From contig WRPG01000006.1 in assembly GCA_009773355.1 (NCBI GenBank), forward strand, positions 1 to 64,000: DNA of 64,000 nucleotides, written 5' to 3'. Positions within the stretch are counted from its first letter, which is position 1; each line of letters starts with the position of its first letter. Source of the stretch: Limisphaerales bacterium (GTDB taxonomy: Bacteria; Verrucomicrobiota; Verrucomicrobiia; Limisphaerales; SXTU01). The notes beneath the pieces were generated by a model. That model was given only the letters and a program-made list of their open reading frames with translations. It made no database searches and had not been told where the DNA came from. Positions 25,575 through 34,503 of the stretch are shown here, piece by piece. Position numbers and translations under genes: made by a program.

Positions 25575-28500
25575 TCCCCTCCGCTGCGGCAGCAACCACT
25601 GCTCTCCATTCTGCGCCTGAAGGAACGCCAGCAGGTCGAGCAACTCGTCCTTCGTCAGCCCCGCCGTCAGCCCTTCCGCCATCACGGACACCGCACCCGG
25701 CGTGATGCTCTTGATGTCGCCGCGCGGAATGCGCTGCTCCAGCGCGGCGTTGAGCTTCACCACCACGGCGCTGCTGTCCTCGCGCACGATGTTTCCGGTG
25801 ATGACATCGTCCTTCGTCTCCACACGCATCGGTTCGTAGCCGGGAACGAAGCTGGCGCTGGGGAAAACTATGGCTTCGAGAATGTCGCGCCCGGAGCGGA
25901 TCGCGCCGATGGAAGTCAGGTCCGGCCCCAGCGCGCCACCTTCCCTGCCGATGGCGTGGCACGCCGAGCACTGCGACTTCTGGCCGTAGAACACCGCGCG
26001 TCCACGCCCGACATCGCCGCCGGAGAGCAACGGCTCCAACTCCGCCAGCCGCCTGATGCGCTCGGCCTGCCGCGCCTCGATGCGGCCCAGCAACGGCTTC
26101 GCGGCGGCGCGCACGGACTCCGGGTGGCTGGCGAGCAGCTCACCAAGCAGCGTCGCGCTCAACACATCCGCCGCCGCCTTGTTCCGCTCCAGCGCGGCAA
26201 CGAACGCCCGGCCCGCCGCCTCGCCTTTGCCGCCGCGATGGGCCTCCACCAGCGCGAGCAACGTCACGCTGTCCGCCGCTGGCAGCAGCGACTCCGCCAG
26301 CTTCGCCTGCTGCGCGTCGCTCAACTTCGCCCTGCCCAGCACTTGGGCCGCGCTGCTGCGCGCCGCGTAGTCCTTGCCGCCGGCGCTTTCCACGAGGAAG
26401 TCGAAATGATTCGTCGCCAGCGGAATGGTGCGCGAGGCCAGCACGCCGATGGCGGCGAGCCGCACCGGTTTCGGCTCGGTCGGCGCGGCGGCAAGGCGGC
26501 GCAACTGGCCATCGAACTCCGCCAGCCCCCGCGCCCGCAGGACGGCCAGCGCCCGCAGCCGAAGCGCATTGCCCTGCCCTTCCAGCAGGGCGCGCAAGAC
26601 CTGGTTCCATTGCTCGGGAAATTTCTTCACCGGGCTGCGCTCCAGCACGTCGAGCAGGAACAGGCGGCGCTCCTCCTTTGTCTCCGGCGTGTTGAGCGCG
26701 ACGGCGAGGATGCCCTGCAAGCCGGCGTCCGCCGCGAAGTTCAGCAGGGTTTCGCGCAGCAGCTCCTCCTCGCCCGGCTCCCACTTGTCCGCCTTGAGCC
26801 GCGACTTCAAATAGTCCCGCACGCCCGGCGCCCAGTCCGCGTGCCGGGAGAAAACCCACAGCGCGGCGCGGCGCAAGGCGGCGTCCCGGCTCCGCAGCAG
26901 CGGCGCGACGTGCTCCATCACGAGCCGGCTGCCGTCCATCTGGTCGAAGGCGATGAGCGCGGTCCGGGCGCTGCGCGGATGCAGGTTGGGCAACTGCGCC
27001 GACGCGGCGCCGGCGTTCTGGTTTGTCAGGCGGGAGAAGTTCTGGATGAGCGCGTAGGTGAGGGCGTGCTCCTCGAAGCGGTCGGCGGCGCGCGCGGCGG
27101 CGGTGACGAGCAGACCGTTGCTGCGCTTGTCGCCGATGCGGCCCAGCGCGGTCGCGGCCTCGCGGCGGACGGGCGGCTGGTCTTGCCGGAGCATCGCGTG
27201 CAAGGCGTCGAGCGCCTCGGGGTCGCCGGCCAACCCCGCAGCCTGGGCGGCGGCTATGCGAACGTCCGGCACAACGTCGGCCAGCGCCGCGCGGATCTCG
27301 GCCTGTGCTTTCACCGCGCCGATACGGAACAAGCACCACACGGCCGCGCACCTCGCGTCTGAGTTGAAAGACTTGCGGCGAAGCTCCGCGAGCGGCGCGA
27401 CGGCGGCCTCGCCCTTCTTCACCAGCGCTTCCACCGCGCGGTCCACGACGAACGGGCGCGGGTCTTCGAGCAGCTTCACCAGCGCGACAGGCGCGAGCTG
27501 CTTCCAGTTCAACGCCACGCCGCGCGGGTCGTTGACCTTCGGCGCGTCCGCGCGGCGCACGCGGTAGATGCCGCCCTTGAACTCCGGCTTGCTGATGCGC
27601 GAGAGCGGGCACTGGTCCACATACCAGCCGCCCGTGTCCACCACGAGCAGGCTGCCGTCGGCGTCCTCCAGCACGTCGCACGGGTGGAAGTCGGGATCGC
27701 TGGAGACGAGGAAGTCCGAGTCCTCCGTGGTGAACGTCGCGCCGTGCCGCGCGACGACGTGGCGCTGCACGCGGTGCGGGTTGAACTGCGCGCTAAACAG
27801 GTTGCCGCGAAACTCCGGCCCGAAGGACGTGCCGCGATAGCGCATCAGCCCGGCGGGCGCGATGCGCGCGAACTTCGTCATCGGCCCCATCAGGTCGCCG
27901 GTCAGCTTGAACTCGGCGATGCTCTCGTGCCATTTGCTATAAACGCCGCCGTGGAGGAAGTGCATGAGCGCGTCGCGCTGGCCGTGCTGCGGGTTCACGA
28001 AGTAAGTCATCGTGCCGACCATCTCGCCGGCGGACGTCCAGACGACTTCGATGGGATTGTCAAAGCCGCCGCCGGCAAACGAGTGGAGCTGCGTGCCGTC
28101 GGGTCGCACGCGCCAGATGCGCGAGGCGAGGCCCTTCAAGTTCGTGCCCTCCTTCGTCTTGATGTCGAAGCCGTGCCGGCCATCCGTGAGATACAGCCAG
28201 CCGTCCGGCCCGAGGAACGGCCCGTGCAGGCTGGCGGTGCCCCGCACGTTCCAACCGCTCAAGAGCACCGTGCGCGAGTCCGCCCGCCCGTCACCGTCCA
28301 CGTCATCGAAGCGCAGCAGCTCCGGCGGCGACGCGACGAACAGCGCGCCGTCATGCCACAGCACGCCCATCGGGATGCCCACGCGGTCCACGAAGATCGT
28401 GCTCTGGTCAAACACACCATCGCCATCCGTGTCCTCCACCCGGCGGATGCGGCACTCGGGCGCCTGCGACATCGCCAGGCCCCGGATGTTCTTGCCGGAC

Positions 28501-28727
28501 GACTCAGCGAGGAAGAGGCGGCCCCGTTCGTCCAGCGCGCCAAACATCGCGTAGGGCGCGAGGTCGGGACCGGCGGCGAGTTCCACTTGGAAACCCTCCG
28601 GCACACGGATGGCAGCGAGGCCAGTGGCGGCGGGGGGCGCGGCACCGTGGGCTGAGGCGACGGCGGCGCAGACGGAGGCGAAAATCAGGAGGCGAAGCGA
28701 CTTCACGGTGTTCACGCGGGCGAGCAT
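25569..28727 (-). CDS. Secreted PVC-type heme-binding CxxCH / HEAT-repeat protein (second member)
   Basis: This is a 1052-residue protein with a signal peptide (LRLLIFASVCAAVASAHGA). A propeller of the PVC dehydrogenase type follows (AMFGALDERGRLFLAESSG, EDTDGDGVFDQSTIFVDR, FLGPDGWLYLTDGRHG, SDPDFHPCDVLEDADGSLLV). HEAT-like repeats occupy about residues 410-880. The C-terminal heme domain has CSACHAIGREGGALGPDLTS near residue 921. The overall plan equals the protein at 7558 but the propellers differ clearly, so they are distinct subfamilies. The start at 28727 is chosen near the signal peptide; in-frame GTGs slightly downstream are alternatives. Function is probably periplasmic substrate oxidation. 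Confidence 0.9.
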   Translation of the reverse strand: MLARVNTVKSLRLLIFASVCAAVASAHGAAPPAATGLAAIRVPEGFQVELAAGPDLAPYAMFGALDERGRLFLAESSGKNIRGLAMSQAPECRIRRVEDTDGDGVFDQSTIFVDRVGIPMGVLWHDGALFVASPPELLRFDDVDGDGRADSRTVLLSGWNVRGTASLHGPFLGPDGWLYLTDGRHGFDIKTKEGTNLKGLASRIWRVRPDGTQLHSFAGGGFDNPIEVVWTSAGEMVGTMTYFVNPQHGQRDALMHFLHGGVYSKWHESIAEFKLTGDLMGPMTKFARIAPAGLMRYRGTSFGPEFRGNLFSAQFNPHRVQRHVVARHGATFTTEDSDFLVSSDPDFHPCDVLEDADGSLLVVDTGGWYVDQCPLSRISKPEFKGGIYRVRRADAPKVNDPRGVALNWKQLAPVALVKLLEDPRPFVVDRAVEALVKKGEAAVAPLAELRRKSFNSDARCAAVWCLFRIGAVKAQAEIRAALADVVPDVRIAAAQAAGLAGDPEALDALHAMLRQDQPPVRREAATALGRIGDKRSNGLLVTAAARAADRFEEHALTYALIQNFSRLTNQNAGAASAQLPNLHPRSARTALIAFDQMDGSRLVMEHVAPLLRSRDAALRRAALWVFSRHADWAPGVRDYLKSRLKADKWEPGEEELLRETLLNFAADAGLQGILAVALNTPETKEERRLFLLDVLERSPVKKFPEQWNQVLRALLEGQGNALRLRALAVLRARGLAEFDGQLRRLAAAPTEPKPVRLAAIGVLASRTIPLATNHFDFLVESAGGKDYAARSSAAQVLGRAKLSDAQQAKLAESLLPAADSVTLLALVEAHRGGKGEAAGRAFVAALERNKAAADVLSATLLGELLASHPESVRAAAKPLLGRIEARQAERIRRLAELEPLLSGGDVGRGRAVFYGQKSQCSACHAIGREGGALGPDLTSIGAIRSGRDILEAIVFPSASFVPGYEPMRVETKDDVITGNIVREDSSAVVVKLNAALEQRIPRGDIKSITPGAVSVMAEGLTAGLTKDELLDLLAFLQAQNGEQWLLPQRRGK

Positions 28728-28754
28728 AGCGCGACGCAGGCGGAACGCCACTGC

Positions 28755-28823
28755 GGAGAGTGCGGCACCCGGGCTTGGACGCCCACGTTCGGGCCATGTC
28801 GCGGACGTGGGCGTCCGCGCTCC
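28755..28823. repeat. Degenerate GGAGCGC-type palindrome upstream of the PVC gene
   Basis: The inner arms GGACGCCCACGTTCG (28777-28791) and CGGACGTGGGCGTCC (28802-28816) pair with one wobble. The outer ends GGAGAGTGCGG and CCGCGCTCC resemble the GGAGCGC family. It lies just past the pyrG stop. Confidence 0.65.
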
Positions 28824-28826
28824 GAC

Positions 28827-30440
28827 TCAGAGCGGTTTGTTGTGCATCCGCTGGTGGGCGGCGGCGATGAAGCCCCGGAAGAGCGGGTGCGGCGCGTTGG
28901 GCTTGCTCAGAAACTCCGGATGCGACTGGGTGGCGAGGTAGAACGGGTGCTCCGGCAGTTCGATCATCTCGACGAGCTTGCCGTCCGTGGAAGTGCCGCT
29001 GAAGACGAAGCCCGCCGCCGCGAAGCGGTCGCGATAGGCGTTGTTGAACTCGTAGCGGTGGCGATGGCGCTCGTTGACGACGAACGCGCCGTAGAGCTGC
29101 TGGGCCTTGGTGCCCATCGTGAGCTGGCAGGGCTGCGCGCCCAGCCGCATCGTGCCACCCTTCTTTGTCACCTTGCGCTGCTCGTCCAGCAGCGCGATGA
29201 CGGGGTGCGGGGAATTGGCGTCGAACTCCGTGGAGTGCGCACCTTTCAAGCCGAGGACGTGCCGGCCAAACTCAATCGTGGCGATCTGCATCCCGAGGCA
29301 CAGGCCAAGGTAGGGGATCTTGTTCTCGCGCGCATACTTCGCCGCGATGATCTTGCCCTCGATGCCACGCTCGCCGAAGCCGCCCGGAACGAGGATGCCG
29401 CCGAGGCCCTTGAGAATCTTCTCCGGCCCGAACTTCTCGATGTCCTCGGCGTCGAGCTTCTCGATCTCCACGCCGCAGTCGTTGGCCACGCCGCCGTGGA
29501 TGATGGCCTCATAAACCGACTTGTAGGCGTCCTGCAGCTCGATGTATTTGCCGACCACGCCGATGCGGACGCGGTGCTGCGGGGCGATGAGCTTGCGGAT
29601 GATCTCCTGCCAGTGCGCCATGTTCGCCGGCGGGACGGTGAGATTCAGGGTGCGGCAGACGAGGTCGTCGAGACGCTCGCGCTGGAGCATGAGCGGCACC
29701 TCGTAAATGGAATGGTCCACGTCCTTGTGCTCGACGACCGCGTCGTAGGGCACGCTGCAAAACATGGACATCTTCTGGCGCAGCTCCTTGTCGAGCGGCT
29801 TCTCGCAGCGGCAAACGAGGATGTGCGGGCTGATGCCGATCTCCCGCAGCTTGGCGACGCTCTGCTGCGTGGGCTTGGTCTTCAGCTCGCCCGCCGCCTT
29901 GATGAACGGGACGTAGGTGACGTGGATGAAGCAGACGTTGTGCGGCCCGGCCTCCTGGCCGAACTCACGGATGGCCTCGAGAAACGGCAGCCCCTCGATG
30001 TCGCCGGTCGTGCCGCCGACCTCGGTGATGATGACATCCACCTTCGCGTCGTCGGCGAGCACCTGGATGCGGCGCTGGATTTCGTCCGTGACGTGCGGGA
30101 TGACCTGGACGGTCTTGCCGAGGTATTTGCCGGCGCGCTCGTTGTCGAGCACCTGCTGATAGACCTGGCCGCTGGTGGTGTTGTTCTTGCGCGTGAGCTT
30201 CGTGCTCGTGAACCGCTCGTAGTGGCCGAGGTCCAGATCGGTCTCCGCGCCGTCATCCAGCACATACACCTCGCCGTGCTGGTAGGGCGACATCGTGCCG
30301 GGGTCAAGATTCAGGTAGGGGTCGAACTTTTGCAGCGCAACCTTCAGCCCGCGGTTCTCGAGCAACGTGCCCAGCGCGGCGGCGGTGAGGCCCTTGCCCA
30401 GGGAACTGACCACGCCACCGGTGACGAAAATGTATTTCAT
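28827..30440 (-). CDS. pyrG: CTP synthase
   Basis: This full-length 537-residue CTP synthase aminates UTP to CTP with ATP and glutamine. The N-terminal synthetase domain starts [20 protein letters not shown] and includes [20 protein letters not shown] and [18 protein letters not shown]. The C-terminal class-I glutamine amidotransferase domain has the nucleophile Cys in [15 protein letters not shown] and the oxyanion segment VPGGFGERG. The His/Glu pair is in the final block ([13 protein letters not shown]). The start is unambiguous. It is the only core biosynthetic gene inside the long minus-strand secreted-protein block. Confidence 0.98.
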   Translation of the reverse strand: MKYIFVTGGVVSSLGKGLTAAALGTLLENRGLKVALQKFDPYLNLDPGTMSPYQHGEVYVLDDGAETDLDLGHYERFTSTKLTRKNNTTSGQVYQQVLDNERAGKYLGKTVQVIPHVTDEIQRRIQVLADDAKVDVIITEVGGTTGDIEGLPFLEAIREFGQEAGPHNVCFIHVTYVPFIKAAGELKTKPTQQSVAKLREIGISPHILVCRCEKPLDKELRQKMSMFCSVPYDAVVEHKDVDHSIYEVPLMLQRERLDDLVCRTLNLTVPPANMAHWQEIIRKLIAPQHRVRIGVVGKYIELQDAYKSVYEAIIHGGVANDCGVEIEKLDAEDIEKFGPEKILKGLGGILVPGGFGERGIEGKIIAAKYARENKIPYLGLCLGMQIATIEFGRHVLGLKGAHSTEFDANSPHPVIALLDEQRKVTKKGGTMRLGAQPCQLTMGTKAQQLYGAFVVNERHRHRYEFNNAYRDRFAAAGFVFSGTSTDGKLVEMIELPEHPFYLATQSHPEFLSKPNAPHPLFRGFIAAAHQRMHNKPL

Positions 30441-30544
30441 GCAAGCGAAACGGCGGACGCCGCAACGCTGGGCATCCGCCGGGCCGGAAGTTTAGGAACC
30501 GTTGCCTCGCGGGGCAATGGCTAAAACTGACAATCGCTCCGCTG

Positions 30545-32020
30545 CTACTGCTTGGCCTTCTTCGCCGCCTTCTTCTCGCCCTTGCCGCCGGCCGGGCGGT
30601 ATTCGTTCGCCCAGTTCTTCGCCACGAGCGCCTTCAACTCCTTCACTGTGCCGGCGTGCTTCGGGACGGCGGCGAGGTCGTGCAGTTCGGTCGGGTCGGC
30701 CTGCATGTCGAAGAGCTGCGCGCCCTGCTTGCCGTTGTCCCATTCGGTATAACGCCAGCGCTCGGTGCGGACGCTGTGGCCGGGGAAGCTGCCGCGCCAG
30801 ACTTGGGTGAAGGCGGGCTTCGTCCAAGCGGCGCTCGGATTCTCCAGCAACGGCTTGAGGCTCGCGCCGGCCAGGTTTTTCGGCGGGGCGAGGCCGGCGA
30901 GCTCGGCGAGCGTGGGAAAGAGGTCCACGAACTCAACGGTGCGCGGGCTGACGCCGCCGTTGCCTTTCGCGCCGGGCGCGCGGATGAGCAGCGGCACGCG
31001 CGCGGAGCCTTCCCACAGGCTCTGCTTCATCCACAGGCCGTGCTCGCCCTCGTGATAGCCGTGGTCGCTCCAGAAGACGACGATGGTGTTGTCCGCGAGC
31101 TTAAGGCGGTCGAGCGCGTCGAGCAGGCGGCCCACCTGCGCGTCCACGAACGAGATGGTCGCGTAATAAGCCTGCTTGGCCTCGCGCGACTGCGTCTCGC
31201 TGGTGCCAAACCACGGCCAGGGTGTGGTGGAAGAAATGGACGGCGCGGGCGCGGCCTTCGCCTCGGGGAAGGTGCCTTGCGGCATCGTGACCTTCTCCAG
31301 CGGATAGAGGTCGAAGTATTTCTTCGGCGCGATGTAGGGGCAGTGCGGCCGGTAGAAGCCGGCGGCGATGAAGAACGGCTTGTCCCGGTTCGCCTCCAGC
31401 AGCTTGATGACCTCGGTCGCAACCTTGCCGTCGGTCTGCTCCTCGTCCGCGCCCTCGGCCTTCATGAAGGAGAGCGAGCTGCCCAGGCCGCGCTTGGGCG
31501 TGTGGTTGGTGAGCTGGTCCTCCTCGTCCTTGTCGCGCCCGCACGGATTGAGGGCGACGTTCCACGACGGCGCGTCGTCGAGGCCGGGCGTGCCGATCTG
31601 GCCGGGGTTGCCGTAGTGGTAAATCTTCCCGACCCGCGCGGCGAAGTAGCCGTTCCGCATGAACATCTGCGGCAGCGTCACCACGTCGGGGATGACCGAG
31701 CGGAAATGCTTCTGCAAGTCATAGACCTGCGTCGTGTCCGGGCGCAGGCCGGTCATCAGCGACGTGCGGCTCGGCGAGCAGAGCGGGAACTGGCAATACG
31801 CGCGGTCGAAGCGCACGCCGCTCCGCGCGAGCCGGTCAATGTGCGGCGACTTGACCTGCGGATGGCCATAACAGCCGAGGCTGTTGCTCATGTCGTCCAC
31901 GGCGATGAAGAGGACGTTGGGCCTGGCGGCGGCGGGACAGGGCTCAGTGTTCAGTAAGACAGTAATCAGTGAGAGCAGCAGCGCGGGCAGCCGGCGAAGC
32001 GAGGAGGCGTAGTTTCTCAT
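30545..32020 (-). CDS. Secreted S1-family sulfatase
   Basis: This 491-residue sulfatase has the maturation motif C81-S-P-S-R followed by TSLMTGLRPDT; Cys81 is expected to become formylglycine. Metal-binding segments are VLFIAVDDMSNSLGCYG at the start and VVFWSDHGYHEGEHGLWMK further on. It resembles iduronate-2-sulfatase-like enzymes of PVC bacteria, and the sulfated sugar is unknown. The hydrophobic part of its signal peptide (LLLSLITVLLNTEPCPAA) is partly encoded by a heptamer array at 31943-31972. The C terminus is a Lys/Gly-rich tail. The formylglycine-generating enzyme it needs is not in the window. Confidence 0.93.
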   Translation of the reverse strand: MRNYASSLRRLPALLLSLITVLLNTEPCPAAARPNVLFIAVDDMSNSLGCYGHPQVKSPHIDRLARSGVRFDRAYCQFPLCSPSRTSLMTGLRPDTTQVYDLQKHFRSVIPDVVTLPQMFMRNGYFAARVGKIYHYGNPGQIGTPGLDDAPSWNVALNPCGRDKDEEDQLTNHTPKRGLGSSLSFMKAEGADEEQTDGKVATEVIKLLEANRDKPFFIAAGFYRPHCPYIAPKKYFDLYPLEKVTMPQGTFPEAKAAPAPSISSTTPWPWFGTSETQSREAKQAYYATISFVDAQVGRLLDALDRLKLADNTIVVFWSDHGYHEGEHGLWMKQSLWEGSARVPLLIRAPGAKGNGGVSPRTVEFVDLFPTLAELAGLAPPKNLAGASLKPLLENPSAAWTKPAFTQVWRGSFPGHSVRTERWRYTEWDNGKQGAQLFDMQADPTELHDLAAVPKHAGTVKELKALVAKNWANEYRPAGGKGEKKAAKKAKQ

Positions 32021-32071
32021 AAGGGGAATGGGACGAGTGACTGATTACTGAAAACTGAACACTGATTACTG
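31943..32071. repeat. Heptamer inverted pair spanning a sulfatase start and signal peptide
   Basis: The right arm (32040-32067) has four units ACTGATT, ACTGAAA, ACTGAAC, ACTGATT and reaches into the stop codon of the upstream sulfatase. The left arm (31943-31972) is the complementary type with a one-base slip and lies inside the next sulfatase's signal-peptide codons. The start codon of that gene (32020) lies between the arms. Confidence 0.9.
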
Positions 32072-33445
32072 CTGGTTCTGCACGCGCTCGATCAGCTTCT
32101 TCAACTCCGCGACCGTCTTCGCGTGCTTCGGGTCCGTGGCGAGGTTCTTCAACTCGTGCGGGTCGGCCTGCGCGTCGAAGAGCATCGCGCCGGCCTTGCC
32201 GCCGTCGTATTCGGCGTAGCGCCACTTCTCGGTGCGCACGGCGAGGCCGAGCGGGCCGGACTTGGACACGGTGAAGGCGGGATGGCTCCACGCGGCCTGC
32301 GGATTGTTCAGCAGCGGCACAAGGCTGTCGCCTTGCAGGCCGGGCATTTTCGGCAGGCCGCAGAGTTCGATGAGCGTCGGGTAAATGTCCACGGTCTCGA
32401 CGATGCGCGGACTGACCTGGCCGCTGCCCTTCAGGCCGGGCGCGGAGATGAGCAGCGGCACGCGCGTGCCGATTTCAAAGAGCGAGCCGTGCTTGGACCA
32501 CTTGCCCTTCTCGCCGAGGTGATAGCCGTGGTCGCCCCAGAACAGCACGATGGTCTTCTCGCGCAGGCCGAGGCGGTCGAGCGCCGCAAGCACGCGGCCC
32601 GCCTGCGCGTCCATGAACGACGTGGACGCCCAGTAAGCACGGATGACCTCGCGCGCCTCGGCCTCGCTGGCGTCGCGCCCGATGAAGAGGTCGCTGCTGC
32701 GCTTGGGCACGGACGCCTCGGGGAAGCCGGCGGGCGCGGTAGGCTTCGCGGCGAAGTCCGGCGGCAGTGGAATCTTGGTCACGTCGTAAAGGTTGAAGAA
32801 CTTCTGCGGCGCGGTGGGCGGGCTATGGGGCTTGGTGAAGCCGCACGCGAGGAAGAACGGCTTGTCCTTGTGCCGTTCCAGATACTCGATGGCCCGCGTG
32901 GCGGCCTTGAAGTCGTTGTGGGATTCGCCATCGCCGTCGAGCTTCACGATGCGGTCGGAGTTGGCGGCGACCTGGCCCTTCTTCGCCGTGTTCGTCGCGC
33001 CCTCGAACTTGCGCGGTTCGCCACCCTCGGTCCACGCGTCCGCGTCATCAATGCCGCCGTGGAAAATCTTCCCGCTGCGCAGCGCGGCGAAGCCGTTGTT
33101 CTTGAAGTGCCTCGGCAGGCTCACCCAGTCGGGATGCAGCGCGCCCCACCAAGTCGTGTTCTCCAGCACGCCGGTCGAGGTGGGGTAGCGGCCCGTGAGC
33201 AGCGACGCGCGCGACGGGTTGCACAGCGGGAACTGCACGTAGGCGCGGTCGAAGCGCACGCTGCGCCCGGCCAGCTTGTCGAGGTTCGGCGTCTGGATGA
33301 GCTTGTTGCCGTAGCAGCCAAGTTCGGGCCGCAGGTCATCCGCCATGAGAAAGAGGACGTTGAACTTGGGCTTGTCGGCGGCGGAGCAAAGCAGCGTGCT
33401 CGCCAGAGTGAAGAAGGACAGGAACCAGAGGGTGCGGGCTTTCAT
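32066..33445 (-). CDS. Secreted S1-family sulfatase
   Basis: This 459-residue sulfatase has a signal peptide (LWFLSFFTLASTLLCSAA). The formylglycine motif is C75-N-P-S-R followed by ASLLTGRYP. Metal ligands are expected in NVLFLMADDLRPELGCYG and VLFWGDHGYHLGEKGKWSK. It is similar in plan to the neighbours at 30545 and 42594 and is an iduronate-2-sulfatase-like subtype. Its last codons, ending in QNQQ and the stop, fall in the repeat arm at 32040-32071. It is followed by another sulfatase 45 bp on, suggesting co-transcription. Confidence 0.93.
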   Translation of the reverse strand: MKARTLWFLSFFTLASTLLCSAADKPKFNVLFLMADDLRPELGCYGNKLIQTPNLDKLAGRSVRFDRAYVQFPLCNPSRASLLTGRYPTSTGVLENTTWWGALHPDWVSLPRHFKNNGFAALRSGKIFHGGIDDADAWTEGGEPRKFEGATNTAKKGQVAANSDRIVKLDGDGESHNDFKAATRAIEYLERHKDKPFFLACGFTKPHSPPTAPQKFFNLYDVTKIPLPPDFAAKPTAPAGFPEASVPKRSSDLFIGRDASEAEAREVIRAYWASTSFMDAQAGRVLAALDRLGLREKTIVLFWGDHGYHLGEKGKWSKHGSLFEIGTRVPLLISAPGLKGSGQVSPRIVETVDIYPTLIELCGLPKMPGLQGDSLVPLLNNPQAAWSHPAFTVSKSGPLGLAVRTEKWRYAEYDGGKAGAMLFDAQADPHELKNLATDPKHAKTVAELKKLIERVQNQQ

Positions 33446-33541
33446 GCTGGGGAAGACGTAGGGTTCCTTGAGTGGGTAACGGGAGAACTCAGGTCCGACG
33501 AGACCGCTTTCAGTGGCTGACCTTGTTGGTGCCCGATGTTG

Positions 33542-34477
33542 TTAGCTGCCAAGTTTTCCGAGCTTTCTTAAAACAATGTGGGTTTCACCGGTTTCTGCGA
33601 GCTTGTGCATCTCCAAGGAAATCTTTGTGTCGAAAGCAGCAAAATCAAAAGCGGCGGTTTGGGAAATTGGTTCGCCGGATAAGACGTGACCATATTCGAC
33701 CGTCCTCGCCAATGGTATCGGGGTGCATTTCACAGACAGTTCTCCTTGGAACAGGATTTCCCTGATGCGAATTGACCCAACAGGCGTGTCGACGACGAAG
33801 TGGCTGAGGTCGTTTGGGTAACGAACCCGAATTGTTGACATTGTTCCGGGCTGATCTGGCATCACCCCTTTGAACAACGAAGGATTTTGCGCCACGACTG
33901 TCGCAAAAACAGCCAAAGGCGAAACAAGTTTACCGGTTTCAGTCGAACGCAGAATTGTTTGATCAGACCCTCTCCCTTCAATCGTCCGACGGAACGCCTC
34001 ACGTCGCGGTTCAGACTCGGACGCATCGATTATCAAAGACGCCTGGGCCAAGTGGTGCATCGGCTGCACCATTGGAAAACTCTGGAACAACAGCCAGTCA
34101 CCGAAGTGCTCAGGTGTGAGTGCCTTTACCTCTCGGAGTTCAATCCCCTCCTGCAAAGCGAATTTCTTTCCGTCCTGAGCAAACCCGGTTGTTGACACAG
34201 CAGTGACCCTGTTGAACTTGAAACGAGTTCGCCTCCCAACCAGTTGTTCTATCCAAGAGGCCGGGGCGGGGCCTTGGCTTGGGCGGTCTCTACACTCAAT
34301 AAGCCAGACGATGTCGGTCGTTCCAAGTTTACCTCTTACCTCGATGTCAAACTCGGCGACCTGAATCCCGTCTTCGTTTAGGACTCGCTCGTTTGTTTTG
34401 ACCTCGAAGCCATCGGGCAGGTGCAGCTTCTCGATGAATGAAACGAGTCCTTCAAGTTGTTTGCCAGTTTTGTCCAT
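33542..34477 (-). CDS. Mrr-like restriction-endonuclease-fold protein
   Basis: This 311-residue protein lies between two sulfatase genes and is visibly AT-richer than both. Residues around 38-110 read VAEFDIEVRG ... DIVWLIECRDRPSQ ... WIEQLVGRRTRFKFNRVTAV, then STTGFAQDGKKFALQEGIEL. This is the order of a PD-(D/E)xK Mrr-type nuclease domain, with Asp/Glu in EFDIEV, Glu in IEC and a GxxxFxxxA-like end. The usual Lys of the ExK is Arg here (ECR). The C-terminal half is not recognised. The ATG at 34477 is preferred over 34492 because AGGA sits about 7 bases upstream. Type IV restriction or a related DNA-processing role is possible but unproven. Confidence 0.7.
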   Translation of the reverse strand: MDKTGKQLEGLVSFIEKLHLPDGFEVKTNERVLNEDGIQVAEFDIEVRGKLGTTDIVWLIECRDRPSQGPAPASWIEQLVGRRTRFKFNRVTAVSTTGFAQDGKKFALQEGIELREVKALTPEHFGDWLLFQSFPMVQPMHHLAQASLIIDASESEPRREAFRRTIEGRGSDQTILRSTETGKLVSPLAVFATVVAQNPSLFKGVMPDQPGTMSTIRVRYPNDLSHFVVDTPVGSIRIREILFQGELSVKCTPIPLARTVEYGHVLSGEPISQTAAFDFAAFDTKISLEMHKLAETGETHIVLRKLGKLGS

Positions 34478-34503
34478 TTTGCATTCCTGCATCTCCTGCG
34501 GGC

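Noticed and set aside
28842..30524. A 560-residue frame antisense to pyrG
   Set aside because: pyrG is certain on the minus strand; the plus frame is a composition artefact.
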